From NCBI GenBank assembly GCA_048594725.1, contig JBMDXA010000067.1, positions 8,092 through 72,091 on the forward strand: a stretch of 64,000 nt of DNA, read 5' to 3'. Source of the stretch: JAFDZV01 sp048594725. Lineage in GTDB: Bacteria > Bacteroidota > Ignavibacteria > OLB7. Of this stretch, positions 10,476 through 18,809 are shown piece after piece. Both the position numbers and the translations under genes were made by a program. Positions within the stretch are counted from its first letter, which is position 1; every line of letters begins with the position of its first letter. The notes beneath the pieces are model-generated. The model did not search any database. It had not been told where the DNA came from and worked only from the letters and a program-made list of their open reading frames with translations.

Positions 10476-11822
10476 GTGAGAGCCGGCGATGCCGGGGGGA
10501 TACGAGGGAAGATCCGGAGCGGTATCGCCTCCGGATTCTTCATCCCGGCCGTGCTGGCTCTGGGGCTGCTGCTGCGGCTCTCGTGGATAGCCTGGATCAG
10601 AAGCGCGGGCGCGGTTCCGGCCAGCGATGCGGCCTGGTACTACCATCGCGCACTGGAGATGATCTCCGGTGCCGGGTACGCTATCGATGGCAGCCCCACG
10701 GCCTACTGGCCGGTGGGATACCCGGCGTTTCTGGCGGGACTGGCGGCCATCTTCGGGCCCTCCCCGCTCGTCGGCATGATCGCCAACGTCGCTCTCTCCG
10801 GAGCGGCGGTTCTGCTGGGATACCGGCTTGCGCTATCCCTCTTCGGTTCGCAGATCGTGGCCCGGCTGGTACTGCTGCTGCTGGCGCTCTATCCGAATCA
10901 TATCGCCTACAGCTCGCTGCTGCTGACCGAGATGCTCTTTCTCCCCCTGATGCTGGGGGGGATGCTGCTGATACTGCGGGGGCTGCGGCGTCCGGGAGTT
11001 CTGGCGCCGCTGGGAGCGGGGCTGCTGTTCGGGCTGGCCGGGCTGGTGAAATCGCAGGCGCTCCTGCTGCCGGCGGTTGCGCTGGGAGCCCTGCTGCTGC
11101 CGGAGTGGCGAAAGCTCCCCTTGCGGAGTTTTCCCTGGCGGAAGATTCTGGCACAGGGGGCGGCCATGCATCTGGCGATGGCGCTGGTGCTCTTCCCCTG
11201 GAGCGTTCGCAACTATGAGCTGTTCGGGCGCTTCGGGATACTCTCGAACAACGGCGGCATCAATCTGCTGATCGGCAATAATCCGGAGGCGACCGGCGCC
11301 TATCATCTCACCGGACGGATAGAAGCGCTCTACAACGGCGCGCCGGATGAGGCGTTGCGCAACGAGCGGGCCGGTGATGCCGCGCTGGCCTATATCGCGG
11401 AGCGCCCGGCCGAGGCGCTGGCCCGGCTGCCATTGAAATTCTGGTACCTGTATCGCGCCGATACCGAGGGGTTCTCGCTGAACAGCGTGGGGCTTCCTGC
11501 CGGCAGCCAGGGGGCGATGAGAGCCATCGGATTCCTCAAGCTCCTCTCGCAACTCTGGTATGCGGGGCTTATCTGCGGCGGGATCGGATATCTGGTGCTG
11601 CGATGGAAGGGGCGGCCCGGTCCCCCCTCCGGAGAGCTGCTCCCGCTGGCGGCCGTTCTCTATTTTACGGTGATCCCGCTTCTGTTCTTCGGCAACGGGC
11701 GCTTTCATCTTCCGGCGATGCCGGGCGCGGTGATCTACGTGGCGGCATTCCTTGCGATGCTGGCGGCACCCCCCGGCGGGCCGGAACGGGCTCTCCCCGA
11801 TGATCGCACGGAAATCCTATGA
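10476..11822 (+). CDS. GT39-like integral membrane glycosyltransferase
   Basis: This 448-residue polytopic protein has about ten hydrophobic helices. After helix 1 comes SDAAWYYHRALEMISG, and then TAYWPVGYPAFLAGL, the first-loop pattern of GT39/ArnT-like transferases that use polyprenyl-phosphate sugars at the periplasmic face; the Asp of SDAAWYY is the presumed catalytic base. A periplasmic segment with NNGGINLLIGNNPEATG is also usual in this group. It starts with GTG at 10476, 21 bases after the upstream ATPase stop, and ends 84 bases before the next ATPase start. So it is embedded in the peptide importer operon, an odd place for a glycosyltransferase. The acceptor is unknown. The family call is firm; the function is not. 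Confidence 0.7.
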   Translation: MRAGDAGGIRGKIRSGIASGFFIPAVLALGLLLRLSWIAWIRSAGAVPASDAAWYYHRALEMISGAGYAIDGSPTAYWPVGYPAFLAGLAAIFGPSPLVGMIANVALSGAAVLLGYRLALSLFGSQIVARLVLLLLALYPNHIAYSSLLLTEMLFLPLMLGGMLLILRGLRRPGVLAPLGAGLLFGLAGLVKSQALLLPAVALGALLLPEWRKLPLRSFPWRKILAQGAAMHLAMALVLFPWSVRNYELFGRFGILSNNGGINLLIGNNPEATGAYHLTGRIEALYNGAPDEALRNERAGDAALAYIAERPAEALARLPLKFWYLYRADTEGFSLNSVGLPAGSQGAMRAIGFLKLLSQLWYAGLICGGIGYLVLRWKGRPGPPSGELLPLAAVLYFTVIPLLFFGNGRFHLPAMPGAVIYVAAFLAMLAAPPGGPERALPDDRTEIL

Positions 11823-11906
11823 CAACTCGTTCTCCTGAGCATGTTCAGGCGGAGTATTTCGTCTACTCTCATCCGAATTGAAGGCTACGCAGGAACTACA
11901 GCATAC

Positions 11907-12968
11907 ATGATGACTACAGCTTCTATAGCAGAGACCCGCGCTAGCGCGGATGTGGCGGGACGGAAGGGAGATCTCCTCCTGGAAGTCCGGGACCTGAAGG
12001 TACATTTCCCGGTCTTCGGCGGAATCCTCCAGCGCAAGGTCGCTACGGTCAAGGCGGTGGATGGAGTCTCCTTCAACATCTATCGCGGCGAAACGCTCGG
12101 CATGGTGGGCGAGTCCGGTTGCGGCAAGACCACGATCGGCCGCGCGCTTATCAATATCGTCCGGACCATGTCCCCGGATGCCCAGGTCACCGGCCAGATA
12201 CTCTACCACGGCACCGATGGGAAGGTGGTGGACTTCAACAGTCTTTCGAAGTCCGAGATGCGGGGATACCGTTCGAAGATCCAGATGATCTTCCAGGACC
12301 CCTATTCCTCGCTCAATCCCAGGATGACCGTCTCGCAGATCATCGAGGAGCCGCTTCAGATTCATACGAAGATGAACCGCTCGGAGATGAAGGAGCGGGT
12401 GGCGTGGCTGCTGGACAAGGTGGGAATGCGCCCGGAGCAGGCCGCCCGGTATCCGCACGAGTTCTCCGGCGGCCAGCGCCAGCGCATCGGTATCGCCCGG
12501 GCGCTTGCCACCAACCCCGATCTCATCATCTGCGATGAACCGGTTTCCGCGCTCGACGTGTCGATCCAGGCACAGGTTATCAATCTGATGCAGGATCTTC
12601 AGGACGAGTTCGGCGTGTCGTTTCTCTTCATCGCGCATGATCTTTCCGTGGTGGAGCATATCAGCACCCGTATCGCGGTGATGTATCTGGGGAACATGGT
12701 GGAGTACGGCCTGAGCGAGCAGGTCTATTTCGAGCCGAAGCATCCCTACAGCCGCGCGCTCCTGTCGGCGGTGCCGCTGGCCGATCCCGATAGCCATCGC
12801 GCTGCCCGCACGGTGCTTACCGGCGATGTGCCCACGCCGCTGGCAAAGCCCTCCGGCTGCCCCTTCCGCACCCGCTGCCCTATCGCCCGTCCCGATTGTG
12901 CCGATGGCTTCCCGCCGTTCGAGGACAAGGGGGAGGGACAGATGGTGGCATGCCCCTACACGCATTGA
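11907..12968 (+). CDS. peptide ABC transporter ATP-binding protein (DppF/OppF type)
   Basis: This 353-residue ATPase has Walker A GESGCGKTT, signature FSGGQRQR, Walker B LIICDEPVSALD and the switch region FIAHDLSVVEH. FQDPYSSLNPRMTV is a classic DppF/OppF motif. The C-terminal extension holds the cysteine set CPFRTRCPIARPDC. I prefer the ATG at 11907 (MMTTASIAE), with AGGA twelve bases upstream; an ATG at 11841 in the same frame would add 22 residues of low quality. It closes the peptide importer operon as partner of the DppD-type ATPase at 9459. A hairpin at 13003-13041 follows. Confidence 0.9.
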   Translation: MMTTASIAETRASADVAGRKGDLLLEVRDLKVHFPVFGGILQRKVATVKAVDGVSFNIYRGETLGMVGESGCGKTTIGRALINIVRTMSPDAQVTGQILYHGTDGKVVDFNSLSKSEMRGYRSKIQMIFQDPYSSLNPRMTVSQIIEEPLQIHTKMNRSEMKERVAWLLDKVGMRPEQAARYPHEFSGGQRQRIGIARALATNPDLIICDEPVSALDVSIQAQVINLMQDLQDEFGVSFLFIAHDLSVVEHISTRIAVMYLGNMVEYGLSEQVYFEPKHPYSRALLSAVPLADPDSHRAARTVLTGDVPTPLAKPSGCPFRTRCPIARPDCADGFPPFEDKGEGQMVACPYTH

Positions 12969-13002
12969 GCGGCTCCGGCCGCCGTGCTATGAGATGAAAC
13001 AA

Positions 13003-13041
13003 GAGCAGCGGGATATTCCTAATCCGGATATCCCGCTGCTC
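13003..13041. terminator. hairpin between convergent genes
   Basis: A perfect 13-bp inverted repeat (13003-13015 with 13029-13041), stem GAGCAGCGGGATA, lies between the end of the transporter operon on the plus strand and the end of the OmpA-like gene on the minus strand. There is no strong T tract, but TTGTTTC follows on the minus strand. Its place between converging genes supports a terminator role. Confidence 0.6.
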
Positions 13042-13075
13042 GTTATGCGGCCTGGAGCACTCTTTCTCTCCTCTT

Positions 13076-13633
13076 TTATTCCCCCTGCGCCGGTGGCAGA
13101 AGCCGTACCTCTACCGTGCGATTATAGAACCGCATCTCCGGAAGATGGTTCGGATAGAGCGGCTGTTCCTCTCCCACTCCCGTCCATTCCAGCGTCGCAT
13201 ATCCTCTGCCGGCCAGCTTCTTCCGCATGTAGGCTGCCGCATTCGCCGCCCGCCTCCGCGAAAGCTCCAGGTTGTCCATTTCCTCCCCAACGATATCGGT
13301 ATGGCCGGTGACCACTATCCGCGAGCCCTTCTTCACCCGTTCCAGCACATACTCATCCATGATACGCTCCATATGGGGGGTGAACCGGGAGTCGTTGCAG
13401 GGAAAGAGCCAGAGCCGGTAGCGCTCCCCCTTTCTGGTGCCTGGGGGGCTGCTCCGCTGTACGGTGCCGGGGAGGGAGTCCGGTGGGGAGGTGAAGGTGC
13501 GCACGCCGCAGGATGCCCTGGTCCCGGTGAGGGGCTGCCGGTTCCATGCCAGCGCCGGGGCGGCCGAAAGAGCGATGAAGCAGAAGAGAACGGAGAGGCG
13601 ATAAAGACGATCGATAGAAAAAGTTGAACGCAT
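13076..13633 (-). CDS. OmpA-family periplasmic/outer-membrane protein
   Basis: This 185-residue protein starts at the ATG at 13633, preceded by GGAG, with a signal peptide that ends ALSAAPALA. The C-terminal half is an OmpA-like peptidoglycan-binding domain: IVVTGHTDIVGEEMDN, LSRRRAANAAAYM and a closing FYNRTVEVRLLP, where the Asp of GHTD and the Arg of SRRRA match the positions that bind diaminopimelate. The N-terminal part is too short for a beta barrel, so this is probably a soluble or loosely anchored peptidoglycan-binding protein. The open frame continues far upstream over a non-coding repeat and is not likely to be translated. Confidence 0.8.
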   Translation of the reverse strand: MRSTFSIDRLYRLSVLFCFIALSAAPALAWNRQPLTGTRASCGVRTFTSPPDSLPGTVQRSSPPGTRKGERYRLWLFPCNDSRFTPHMERIMDEYVLERVKKGSRIVVTGHTDIVGEEMDNLELSRRRAANAAAYMRKKLAGRGYATLEWTGVGEEQPLYPNHLPEMRFYNRTVEVRLLPPAQGE

Positions 13634-13952
13634 GATAATCTCCGAATCGTACTGGATGAATTGAACCAGAAGGATCGCACCGAAGGCCCGCTGCCTCCAT
13701 ACGCGATTGTATGAGCGGAAGGAATACCGGACGCCGGAGAATTTCGTCCGTGCGCTTGTGGCGCGCATGTTCTGAAAAGACTCGCCGGGCAGAGGAGATG
13801 TCACATCGGGGCGGGATGGTATCGTCGGGGAAGGGGGAGAGGAGGCATCAGGGGAAGCCGCAGAGACGCGAAGAGCGCAAAGAAGGGATGAGAAATCACC
13901 CGCGGTTCTTCTTTGCGGCTTCGCGTTCTTGCGTGAGATTGTTCCGGAACGG
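13634..13952. repeat. non-coding gap with an imperfect inverted repeat of a dispersed type
   Basis: This gap holds no gene I can support. At 13857-13885 the sequence reads GCCGCAGAGACGCGAAGAGC and onward, and at 13908-13937 an imperfect reverse copy reads CTTCTTTGCGGCTTCGCG and onward; together they could fold into a long hairpin with a 22-base loop. Similar 'TTTGCGxCTTTGCG' strings are familiar as repetitive non-coding elements in many environmental genomes, which is recollection and not a search result. Confidence 0.5.
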
Positions 13953-14447
13953 TTACCGCGCCCCGGCCTGGGCCTGAGCCTGGGCAAGCGCCTCCTGCTC
14001 CATCTCCATCATCATACGGAGCAGCTTTCTCGGGTTGGTAAACGGAAGCACGGCGCTGTTGGCGGTCATGCCCACGCTTCTGGCGTACCAGATTCCCCGT
14101 GTGGTCAGATAGGCATCGAACAGGATCTGTGCGGAGATATCCTCCGGTATCCGTACCTGGGTCTCGGTCCGTTCGAACGACTGCATTCCCTCCACCTGGT
14201 AGAGATAGGCAACATCGAGCACGCCGAGGCCGACGCGGTCCTGCTCGGGACGATCGGGATGCTCGAAGAACGCCTGGAGAATCAGGCGCAGGCGGATGCG
14301 GGAGTTATCCGGTTCCACCGCCACCTGCCGTGTCAGGTTGAAGGTTCCGGCATATCCTTCCACGTCGCGGTCCGGCTCCTGAAACGATGCGCAGCGGATG
14401 GCGATTTCCGAGAGGGAAATAGTGATGGGAGTGACGTCTTGATCCAT
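13953..14447 (-). CDS. SecB-like chaperone-fold protein
   Basis: This 164-residue protein starts MDQDVTPITISLSEIA at 14447; an alternative ATG at 14501 (MRGRANAGRI) would add 18 residues. Neither has a convincing ribosome site. It consists of an N-terminal beta sheet (ISLSEIAIRCASFQEPD; RIRLRLILQAFFEH; DVAYLYQVEGMQSF) and a C-terminal helix region (TTRGIWYARSVGM ... LPFTNPRKLLRMMMEME). That order and the 'RGIxxA ... LP.xNP' pattern match the SecB-like superfamily, whose members keep unfolded substrates soluble. The tail is rich in Ala and Gln (QAQAQAGAR). It lies just downstream of a cysteine-rich lipoprotein gene on the same strand, but an approximately 270-base spacer separates them. Assignment to SecB itself is tentative. 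Confidence 0.6.
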   Translation of the reverse strand: MDQDVTPITISLSEIAIRCASFQEPDRDVEGYAGTFNLTRQVAVEPDNSRIRLRLILQAFFEHPDRPEQDRVGLGVLDVAYLYQVEGMQSFERTETQVRIPEDISAQILFDAYLTTRGIWYARSVGMTANSAVLPFTNPRKLLRMMMEMEQEALAQAQAQAGAR

Positions 14448-14633
14448 GATGTAGGTAAAAGGTGCCGCGGTGATACGTCCTGCGTTCGCGCGGCCCCGCA
14501 TGGTGTTGATATGTTTCCAGGGGAGCCATTCGCTCTCCTGGCCCTTGTCTGTGCTGGTAATATACCCTTGCAGGGGGAAAAGGATACAGGCAAAACCTGG
14601 GCATCGCTCCGGGGTTCCTCGTCTCCGTTCATG

Positions 14634-14667
14634 GCAACGGGCGGAAGATCGCTCTGCCGCCCGTTGC
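14634..14667. terminator. hairpin downstream of the cysteine-repeat lipoprotein gene
   Basis: An 11-bp perfect stem GCAACGGGCGG (14634-14644 with 14657-14667) lies 50 bases past the stop of the minus-strand lipoprotein gene. There is no T tract on either side, so termination would be weak or assisted by another factor. Confidence 0.4.
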
Positions 14668-14716
14668 TCGTATGGCGTTATGATCCGGCTATCATACGGA
14701 CCGGCCGAAGGGGGCC

Positions 14717-16471
14717 TCAGTCCGGCATCAGCAGGATAGTCTCCTCCAGAACGCGGCACTCGGCAATCCGGAAGGTGAAGGTCTTGCTGGCGTAGCCATC
14801 CTTCGAGAAGGTGACGGTGTAGGACTCGTTGCCGCAGATCCCCTCGCGCAGGTAGCGCCCCTCGCCGTTGGTCTGCCCTTCGGCGATAAGCGTGTTGCCG
14901 CGCATGATCCTGACGCCGGCGCCAGCGATGGCGCTGCTGGTGGTGGAGTCCTTCGTCTTGAAGACGAATTTCGCCGTGCAGCAGACCGAATCGCTCTTCT
15001 TCAGGAGCTTCCTGGTGGTCTCCACTCTGGCGTTGCATTCCACCCCGATCTCGAACTCGCGGGAGGTATATCCTTCGCGGCTCATGTTCACTCCATAGGA
15101 GCCTGCGCAGAGACCTTCGAACACCGCCACGCCATTGGCGTTGGTCTGTTTGGAGGCCAGCAGCGTGCTCCCCTTCCAGAGCTTCACCAGGGCGTTTACC
15201 ACCGGGGCGTTGCTTGCGGAGTCGCGTACCACGACCTCCAGGCGTCCGTTGCAGCAGCTGTCGGATCGTTCGGCGGGTAGTCTGCGGGTGACTTCGGTGC
15301 GCCCGTTGCACTCCAGCGTGAAGGGGGCTTCCTGGCGTTTGTATCCCTGGCGTGTCACTTCGGCAACATACTCTCCCTTGCAGAGATCGCTGTAGTCGAT
15401 GCGGCCGTTTTCAGCGGTGCGCGTGGAGAGGAGGGTGTTCCCCTTCCAGAGCTTGACGGTGGCACCGCTGAGAAGTGTGCCGGATGCGGAATCGCGGATG
15501 ATGACCGTGGCCTTCCCCGCGCAGCAGGAATCGGACTGCTGCTCCCTGGGGATCATCAGGCGGGTGGCCGTGCTGCTGTCGTTGCAGCCGATCCGGATGG
15601 TGAACTCCACGGTGCGATAGGCTGGCTTCCCCTCCCTGGCTATCCGGACGCTGTAGGTGCCGGCGCAGAGCTCGCGGAAACCGGCGCCATCGCCGTTGGT
15701 GGTTTCAGTGCGGGTGCTGCCCCCCTGGCGCTTGATCTGCACCTGCGCGCCGGTGATGACCTGGTTGGTGGCCGAGTCGCGCGGGATCACCCGCAGGAAT
15801 CCGTTGCAGCAGGAGTCATCCCCCTTCCCCTGGGTTTTCATGACGAATTCCCGGCGGGTGGTGTCGCAGCCACGGATGGCGATGCCATCCCGTTCCACCA
15901 CTTCATATCCCCCCTTTGCAAGACGCACATTATACTCCCCGCCGCAGACATTCATAAAGGTTGCCAGGCCGGCCGAATCGCTCGTCATGACGCTGACCAG
16001 GTTCTTCCCGCGGCGGAGCTTTATCTCCACACCGGGGAGGGGACGGCCCTCCGGATCGGTTGCCACCAGCAAGAGCCGCGCGCAGCAGCTATCGTTGTGC
16101 ATCAGCTGCATGATAACCCCCTCCGTCCCGCCGGCCATGCCGACGATCGATTCGATAGAGGCCGCAAACGGCTTGAAGTCGCCGTGGGCCACCCGTACCT
16201 GCACGCCCGTCAGATTCTCCGGCAGGCCGGAAAGCTCGAACATGCCGGTTTCGTCGGAGGAGTCGGCCGCCAGACGTGCGTTGGCCGCGCTGAACGCCTC
16301 GACGTAGGCGCCGGGGATGATCGCCCCGGCTTCGTCGTTGAGAACCCCGGATACCGTTACGGGGCCGGCCGGAACGGAACCGGTCGGTTGATCGCCGCAG
16401 GAGGCGGCAAGCATGCAGAGAATCGCCATCAGCGGAAGCGACATCCCTCGAAGAAGCTGTAGGGCCGTCAT
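14717..16471 (-). CDS. lipoprotein of five tandem four-cysteine Ig-like (carboxypeptidase-regulatory) repeats
   Basis: This 584-residue protein has a lipoprotein signal (MSLPLMAILCMLAASC, lipid-attached C25). Residues 36-123 form one beta domain without cysteines. Then come five repeats of about 90 residues, each resembling the carboxypeptidase regulatory/PEGA-type beta-sandwich (GxxVxLxxGxxLLxxxxTxxxGxxxFxxLCxGxYxVxxxREGY). Each repeat opens with a CysCys pair and has two more Cys at fixed spacing: C129/C130/C176/C202, C221/C222/C269/C296, C316/C317/C364/C388, C406/C407/C455/C479 and C497/C498/C546/C572. Twenty cysteines in an exported protein suggest disulfides or metal binding. Such domains usually display on the cell surface or extend a stalk. 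No partner gene is obvious next to it. Confidence 0.8.
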   Translation of the reverse strand: MTALQLLRGMSLPLMAILCMLAASCGDQPTGSVPAGPVTVSGVLNDEAGAIIPGAYVEAFSAANARLAADSSDETGMFELSGLPENLTGVQVRVAHGDFKPFAASIESIVGMAGGTEGVIMQLMHNDSCCARLLLVATDPEGRPLPGVEIKLRRGKNLVSVMTSDSAGLATFMNVCGGEYNVRLAKGGYEVVERDGIAIRGCDTTRREFVMKTQGKGDDSCCNGFLRVIPRDSATNQVITGAQVQIKRQGGSTRTETTNGDGAGFRELCAGTYSVRIAREGKPAYRTVEFTIRIGCNDSSTATRLMIPREQQSDSCCAGKATVIIRDSASGTLLSGATVKLWKGNTLLSTRTAENGRIDYSDLCKGEYVAEVTRQGYKRQEAPFTLECNGRTEVTRRLPAERSDSCCNGRLEVVVRDSASNAPVVNALVKLWKGSTLLASKQTNANGVAVFEGLCAGSYGVNMSREGYTSREFEIGVECNARVETTRKLLKKSDSVCCTAKFVFKTKDSTTSSAIAGAGVRIMRGNTLIAEGQTNGEGRYLREGICGNESYTVTFSKDGYASKTFTFRIAECRVLEETILLMPD

Positions 16472-16640
16472 ATGTGTAGCTCCATGAAAGAGGTATTAGA
16501 CAGGCTGAACCGGAAGATCGGCATGAGGGGGCGATGGCGATATTCTCATGTGTCGCGGAGATGGACAGGGCTCCGGCAGCAGCGGTGAAACACCGCAGGG
16601 GAGGGCAAGTTACAGGGGGATGAAAATATTCGGGAAGCGG

Positions 16641-17624
16641 TCAGCTCCCGGCCGCAAGATCGAGCGCCAGGGTGGCCGCCCCTATCAGCGCCGAGTCGTG
16701 CCCGAGCCGGGCTCCCTCCAGGCGGATGCGGTCCAGCGGGACATAGGAGACATGGGCCCGCAGCCGGTCCCGTATCGGGGCCAGCAGCATCTCCCCGGCC
16801 TGCGCCACTCCTCCTCCCAGCACGATCAGGGGAGGGGCCAGGATATGGATGATGGAGCCGAGGCCGATGGCGATATACTCGGCGGTGCTATCGACGATGC
16901 TGCGGGCCAGATCGTCACCGCCGGCGGCGGCCCGGAAGACGGTGGCGGCGGTGATCGCCCCGGCGCCGGAGAGGGAGTCTCTGAGCGATGTCTCCCTCGC
17001 CGGTTCGCCCTGAAGGGCTTCGGTGGCCCGGCGCGCGATAGCCGTGCCGCTAGCCATCATCTCGAGGCAGCCGGGGTTGCCGCAGGCGCAGCGGGGACCA
17101 TCGGTCTGTACGGTGATATGCCCCACCTCGCCCGCACCCGATCCCACACCATGCAGCAGCCGTCCGTTGACGATCACCCCACCTCCGATACCGGTGCTGA
17201 GCGTCAGGTAGACCATATCGTCGCAGCCGCGCCCGGCGCCCCAGCGATGCTCGGCGAGGGCTCCCAGGTTGGCATCGTTATCCAGCCGGGCGGGAACGCC
17301 CAGCGCGCTGCCGATCCGCTCAGCCAGGGGGATATTCTTCCATCCCGGCAGGTGGGGGAAATTCAGTACCATGCCGGCGGCATGATCCAGCGGCCCGCCG
17401 ATGGAGATGCCGGCGGCAACGATCCGTCCGTCGGCGGCCGGGGCAAGCTCGCGGGCCAGCTCCAGCGCGCGCGGAATCACCGCCTCCGGGGTTCCCGGCG
17501 GCGGGGCAGGCTCCTTGGCGATCCGGGCCAGCGTTCCGGACCGGGCGAACTCATCGAGCCGCCCTATCCCCACCGCCAGCTTGGTGCCGCCGATATCGAT
17601 TGCCAGAAGAAGAGGAGAAGACAT
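16641..17624 (-). CDS. ROK-family sugar kinase (glucokinase-like)
   Basis: This 327-residue protein is a ROK kinase that phosphorylates a hexose or N-acetylhexosamine with ATP. The phosphate-binding loop DIGGTKLAVG is at residues 10-19, the sugar-site pattern LDNDANLGALAEH near 113 includes the catalytic Asp, and GEVGHI is followed by the zinc motif CACGNPGC with E after it (CxCGxxGCxE), all intact. The ATP-binding GGGVAQAG segment is near 273. The length is normal. Sequence alone does not separate glucokinase from GlcNAc or allose kinases. It stands alone on the minus strand. Confidence 0.87.
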   Translation of the reverse strand: MSSPLLLAIDIGGTKLAVGIGRLDEFARSGTLARIAKEPAPPPGTPEAVIPRALELARELAPAADGRIVAAGISIGGPLDHAAGMVLNFPHLPGWKNIPLAERIGSALGVPARLDNDANLGALAEHRWGAGRGCDDMVYLTLSTGIGGGVIVNGRLLHGVGSGAGEVGHITVQTDGPRCACGNPGCLEMMASGTAIARRATEALQGEPARETSLRDSLSGAGAITAATVFRAAAGGDDLARSIVDSTAEYIAIGLGSIIHILAPPLIVLGGGVAQAGEMLLAPIRDRLRAHVSYVPLDRIRLEGARLGHDSALIGAATLALDLAAGS

Positions 17625-18005
17625 GGGAGAAGATACGTGAGATTGCGGAGAGGAGGGGGATCGGTTGATACATCATAGTGATATAGATACCTCAAGGTGC
17701 CGTCCGTGCGCCCCTTCGAGGAAGTCGTGGAGACAAACTCCGCTACAACGCATGGTGTCACCGGGATGAGCATGCCGGCATCCATTCATGCCGGCATCCA
17801 TTCGCGAGGATTTCATCGCATGGTTACGATTGCCCGGACAACGTTTTCTTCCCCTCCATCACGATTCGCGCAGATTCGTGGTTCTGTGTAACTTGTTCCT
17901 TCGCATCAAGCGCCGTGGCAGCGGCTCCCGGTTCCGATACCGGTGCCGGTCATCCCTCTTGAGTGACGGCGCGGATGCATCTAACACGACCCTCTACGAT
18001 CCTGA
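17625..18005. repeat. intergenic gap built of dispersed repeats
   Basis: Upstream of both a minus-strand kinase and a plus-strand ATPase gene, this gap holds three repeated pieces. At 17727-17753 is a copy of the element seen near 22505 (GGAGACAAACTCCGC then ACAACGCAT). At 17771-17802 the 16-mer CATGCCGGCATCCATT occurs twice in tandem. At 17800-17888 is copy A of a roughly 87-base element that begins ATTCGCGAGGATTTCATC and ends GATTCGCGCAGATTCGTGG. No open frame in the gap looks coding. Confidence 0.65.
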
Positions 18006-18809
18006 ATGTCGATCCAGGCATACGATATCGGTTTCAGCTACGGACCACGGTTCTCGCTCTCGGTGGACCATCTGGCGGCGGCCGATGGCGAGTTCCTCGG
18101 CATCATCGGCTCGAACGGCTCCGGAAAGACCACGCTGATGAAGATTCTTGCAGGGATGTTCGCCCCGGCGCGCGGCCGTCTGCTGCTGGATGGGATGCCG
18201 CTCGGCTCCTATCCGGCTTCGCGGCGTGCACGCCATCTGGCCTATGTTCCGCAAAGCTACCGTCCGGTGTTCGAGTATACCGTGGAACAGACGGTGCTGC
18301 TGGGACGGATGCCCCACCGGAGCCGGTACGGCGGGTTCGAGCGGGATGAGGATCTTCGCGCCTCCGAGAGCGCCATCTCGCTGATGGAACTGGAGCCGCT
18401 GCGCCATGAGCCGGTGACACGCCTTTCCGGCGGGGAGCTCCAGCGGGTGATGATCGCCAAGGCACTGGCCCAGGAGACCGGCACTCTCCTGCTGGATGAA
18501 CCGAACTCGCATCTGGATATCGCTCATCAGCAGAGCGTGCTCGCCACGGTACGGCGTATCGCCAGAGAGCGGGGGATCTGCGTGGTGGCCTCCATCCACG
18601 ATCTGAACCTGGCCTCCATCTGCAGCGACCGGATCGTTGCGATGGCCGGGGGGCGCGCCATCGCCGCCGGCACGCCGGCGGAGGTGCTTACCCGCGAGAC
18701 GCTCCGGGAGGTGTTCGGTGCCGATCTGGTGGTGGAGCCCAATGCCTACGGCGATGCGCCGGCGGTGCGCTACCGGTATGCCGGAACCGGAAGGGGGGCG
18801 CATGTCTGA
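18006..18809 (+). CDS. ABC transporter ATP-binding protein, iron-siderophore/cobalamin (FecE/BtuD) type
   Basis: This 267-residue ATPase has Walker A GSNGSGKTT near residue 35, Q-loop YVPQSY, signature LSGGELQR, Walker B TLLLDEPNSHLDI and the H-loop SIHDLNLAS. The phrases LAYVPQ and SHLDIAHQ, and the short C-terminal LREVFGADLVVE segment, are typical of the FecCD-type importer family for chelated iron, haem or vitamin B12. No matching permease or periplasmic binding protein occurs in the window, so it is an orphan that must work with parts encoded elsewhere. The next gene overlaps its last eight bases, so the two are probably co-transcribed. Confidence 0.85.
   Translation: MSIQAYDIGFSYGPRFSLSVDHLAAADGEFLGIIGSNGSGKTTLMKILAGMFAPARGRLLLDGMPLGSYPASRRARHLAYVPQSYRPVFEYTVEQTVLLGRMPHRSRYGGFERDEDLRASESAISLMELEPLRHEPVTRLSGGELQRVMIAKALAQETGTLLLDEPNSHLDIAHQQSVLATVRRIARERGICVVASIHDLNLASICSDRIVAMAGGRAIAAGTPAEVLTRETLREVFGADLVVEPNAYGDAPAVRYRYAGTGRGAHV

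Noticed and set aside
13634..13987. N-terminal extension of the OmpA-like gene
   Set aside because: The extra 118 residues run through a dispersed non-coding repeat and precede a clear signal peptide at 13633, so the extension is not credited.
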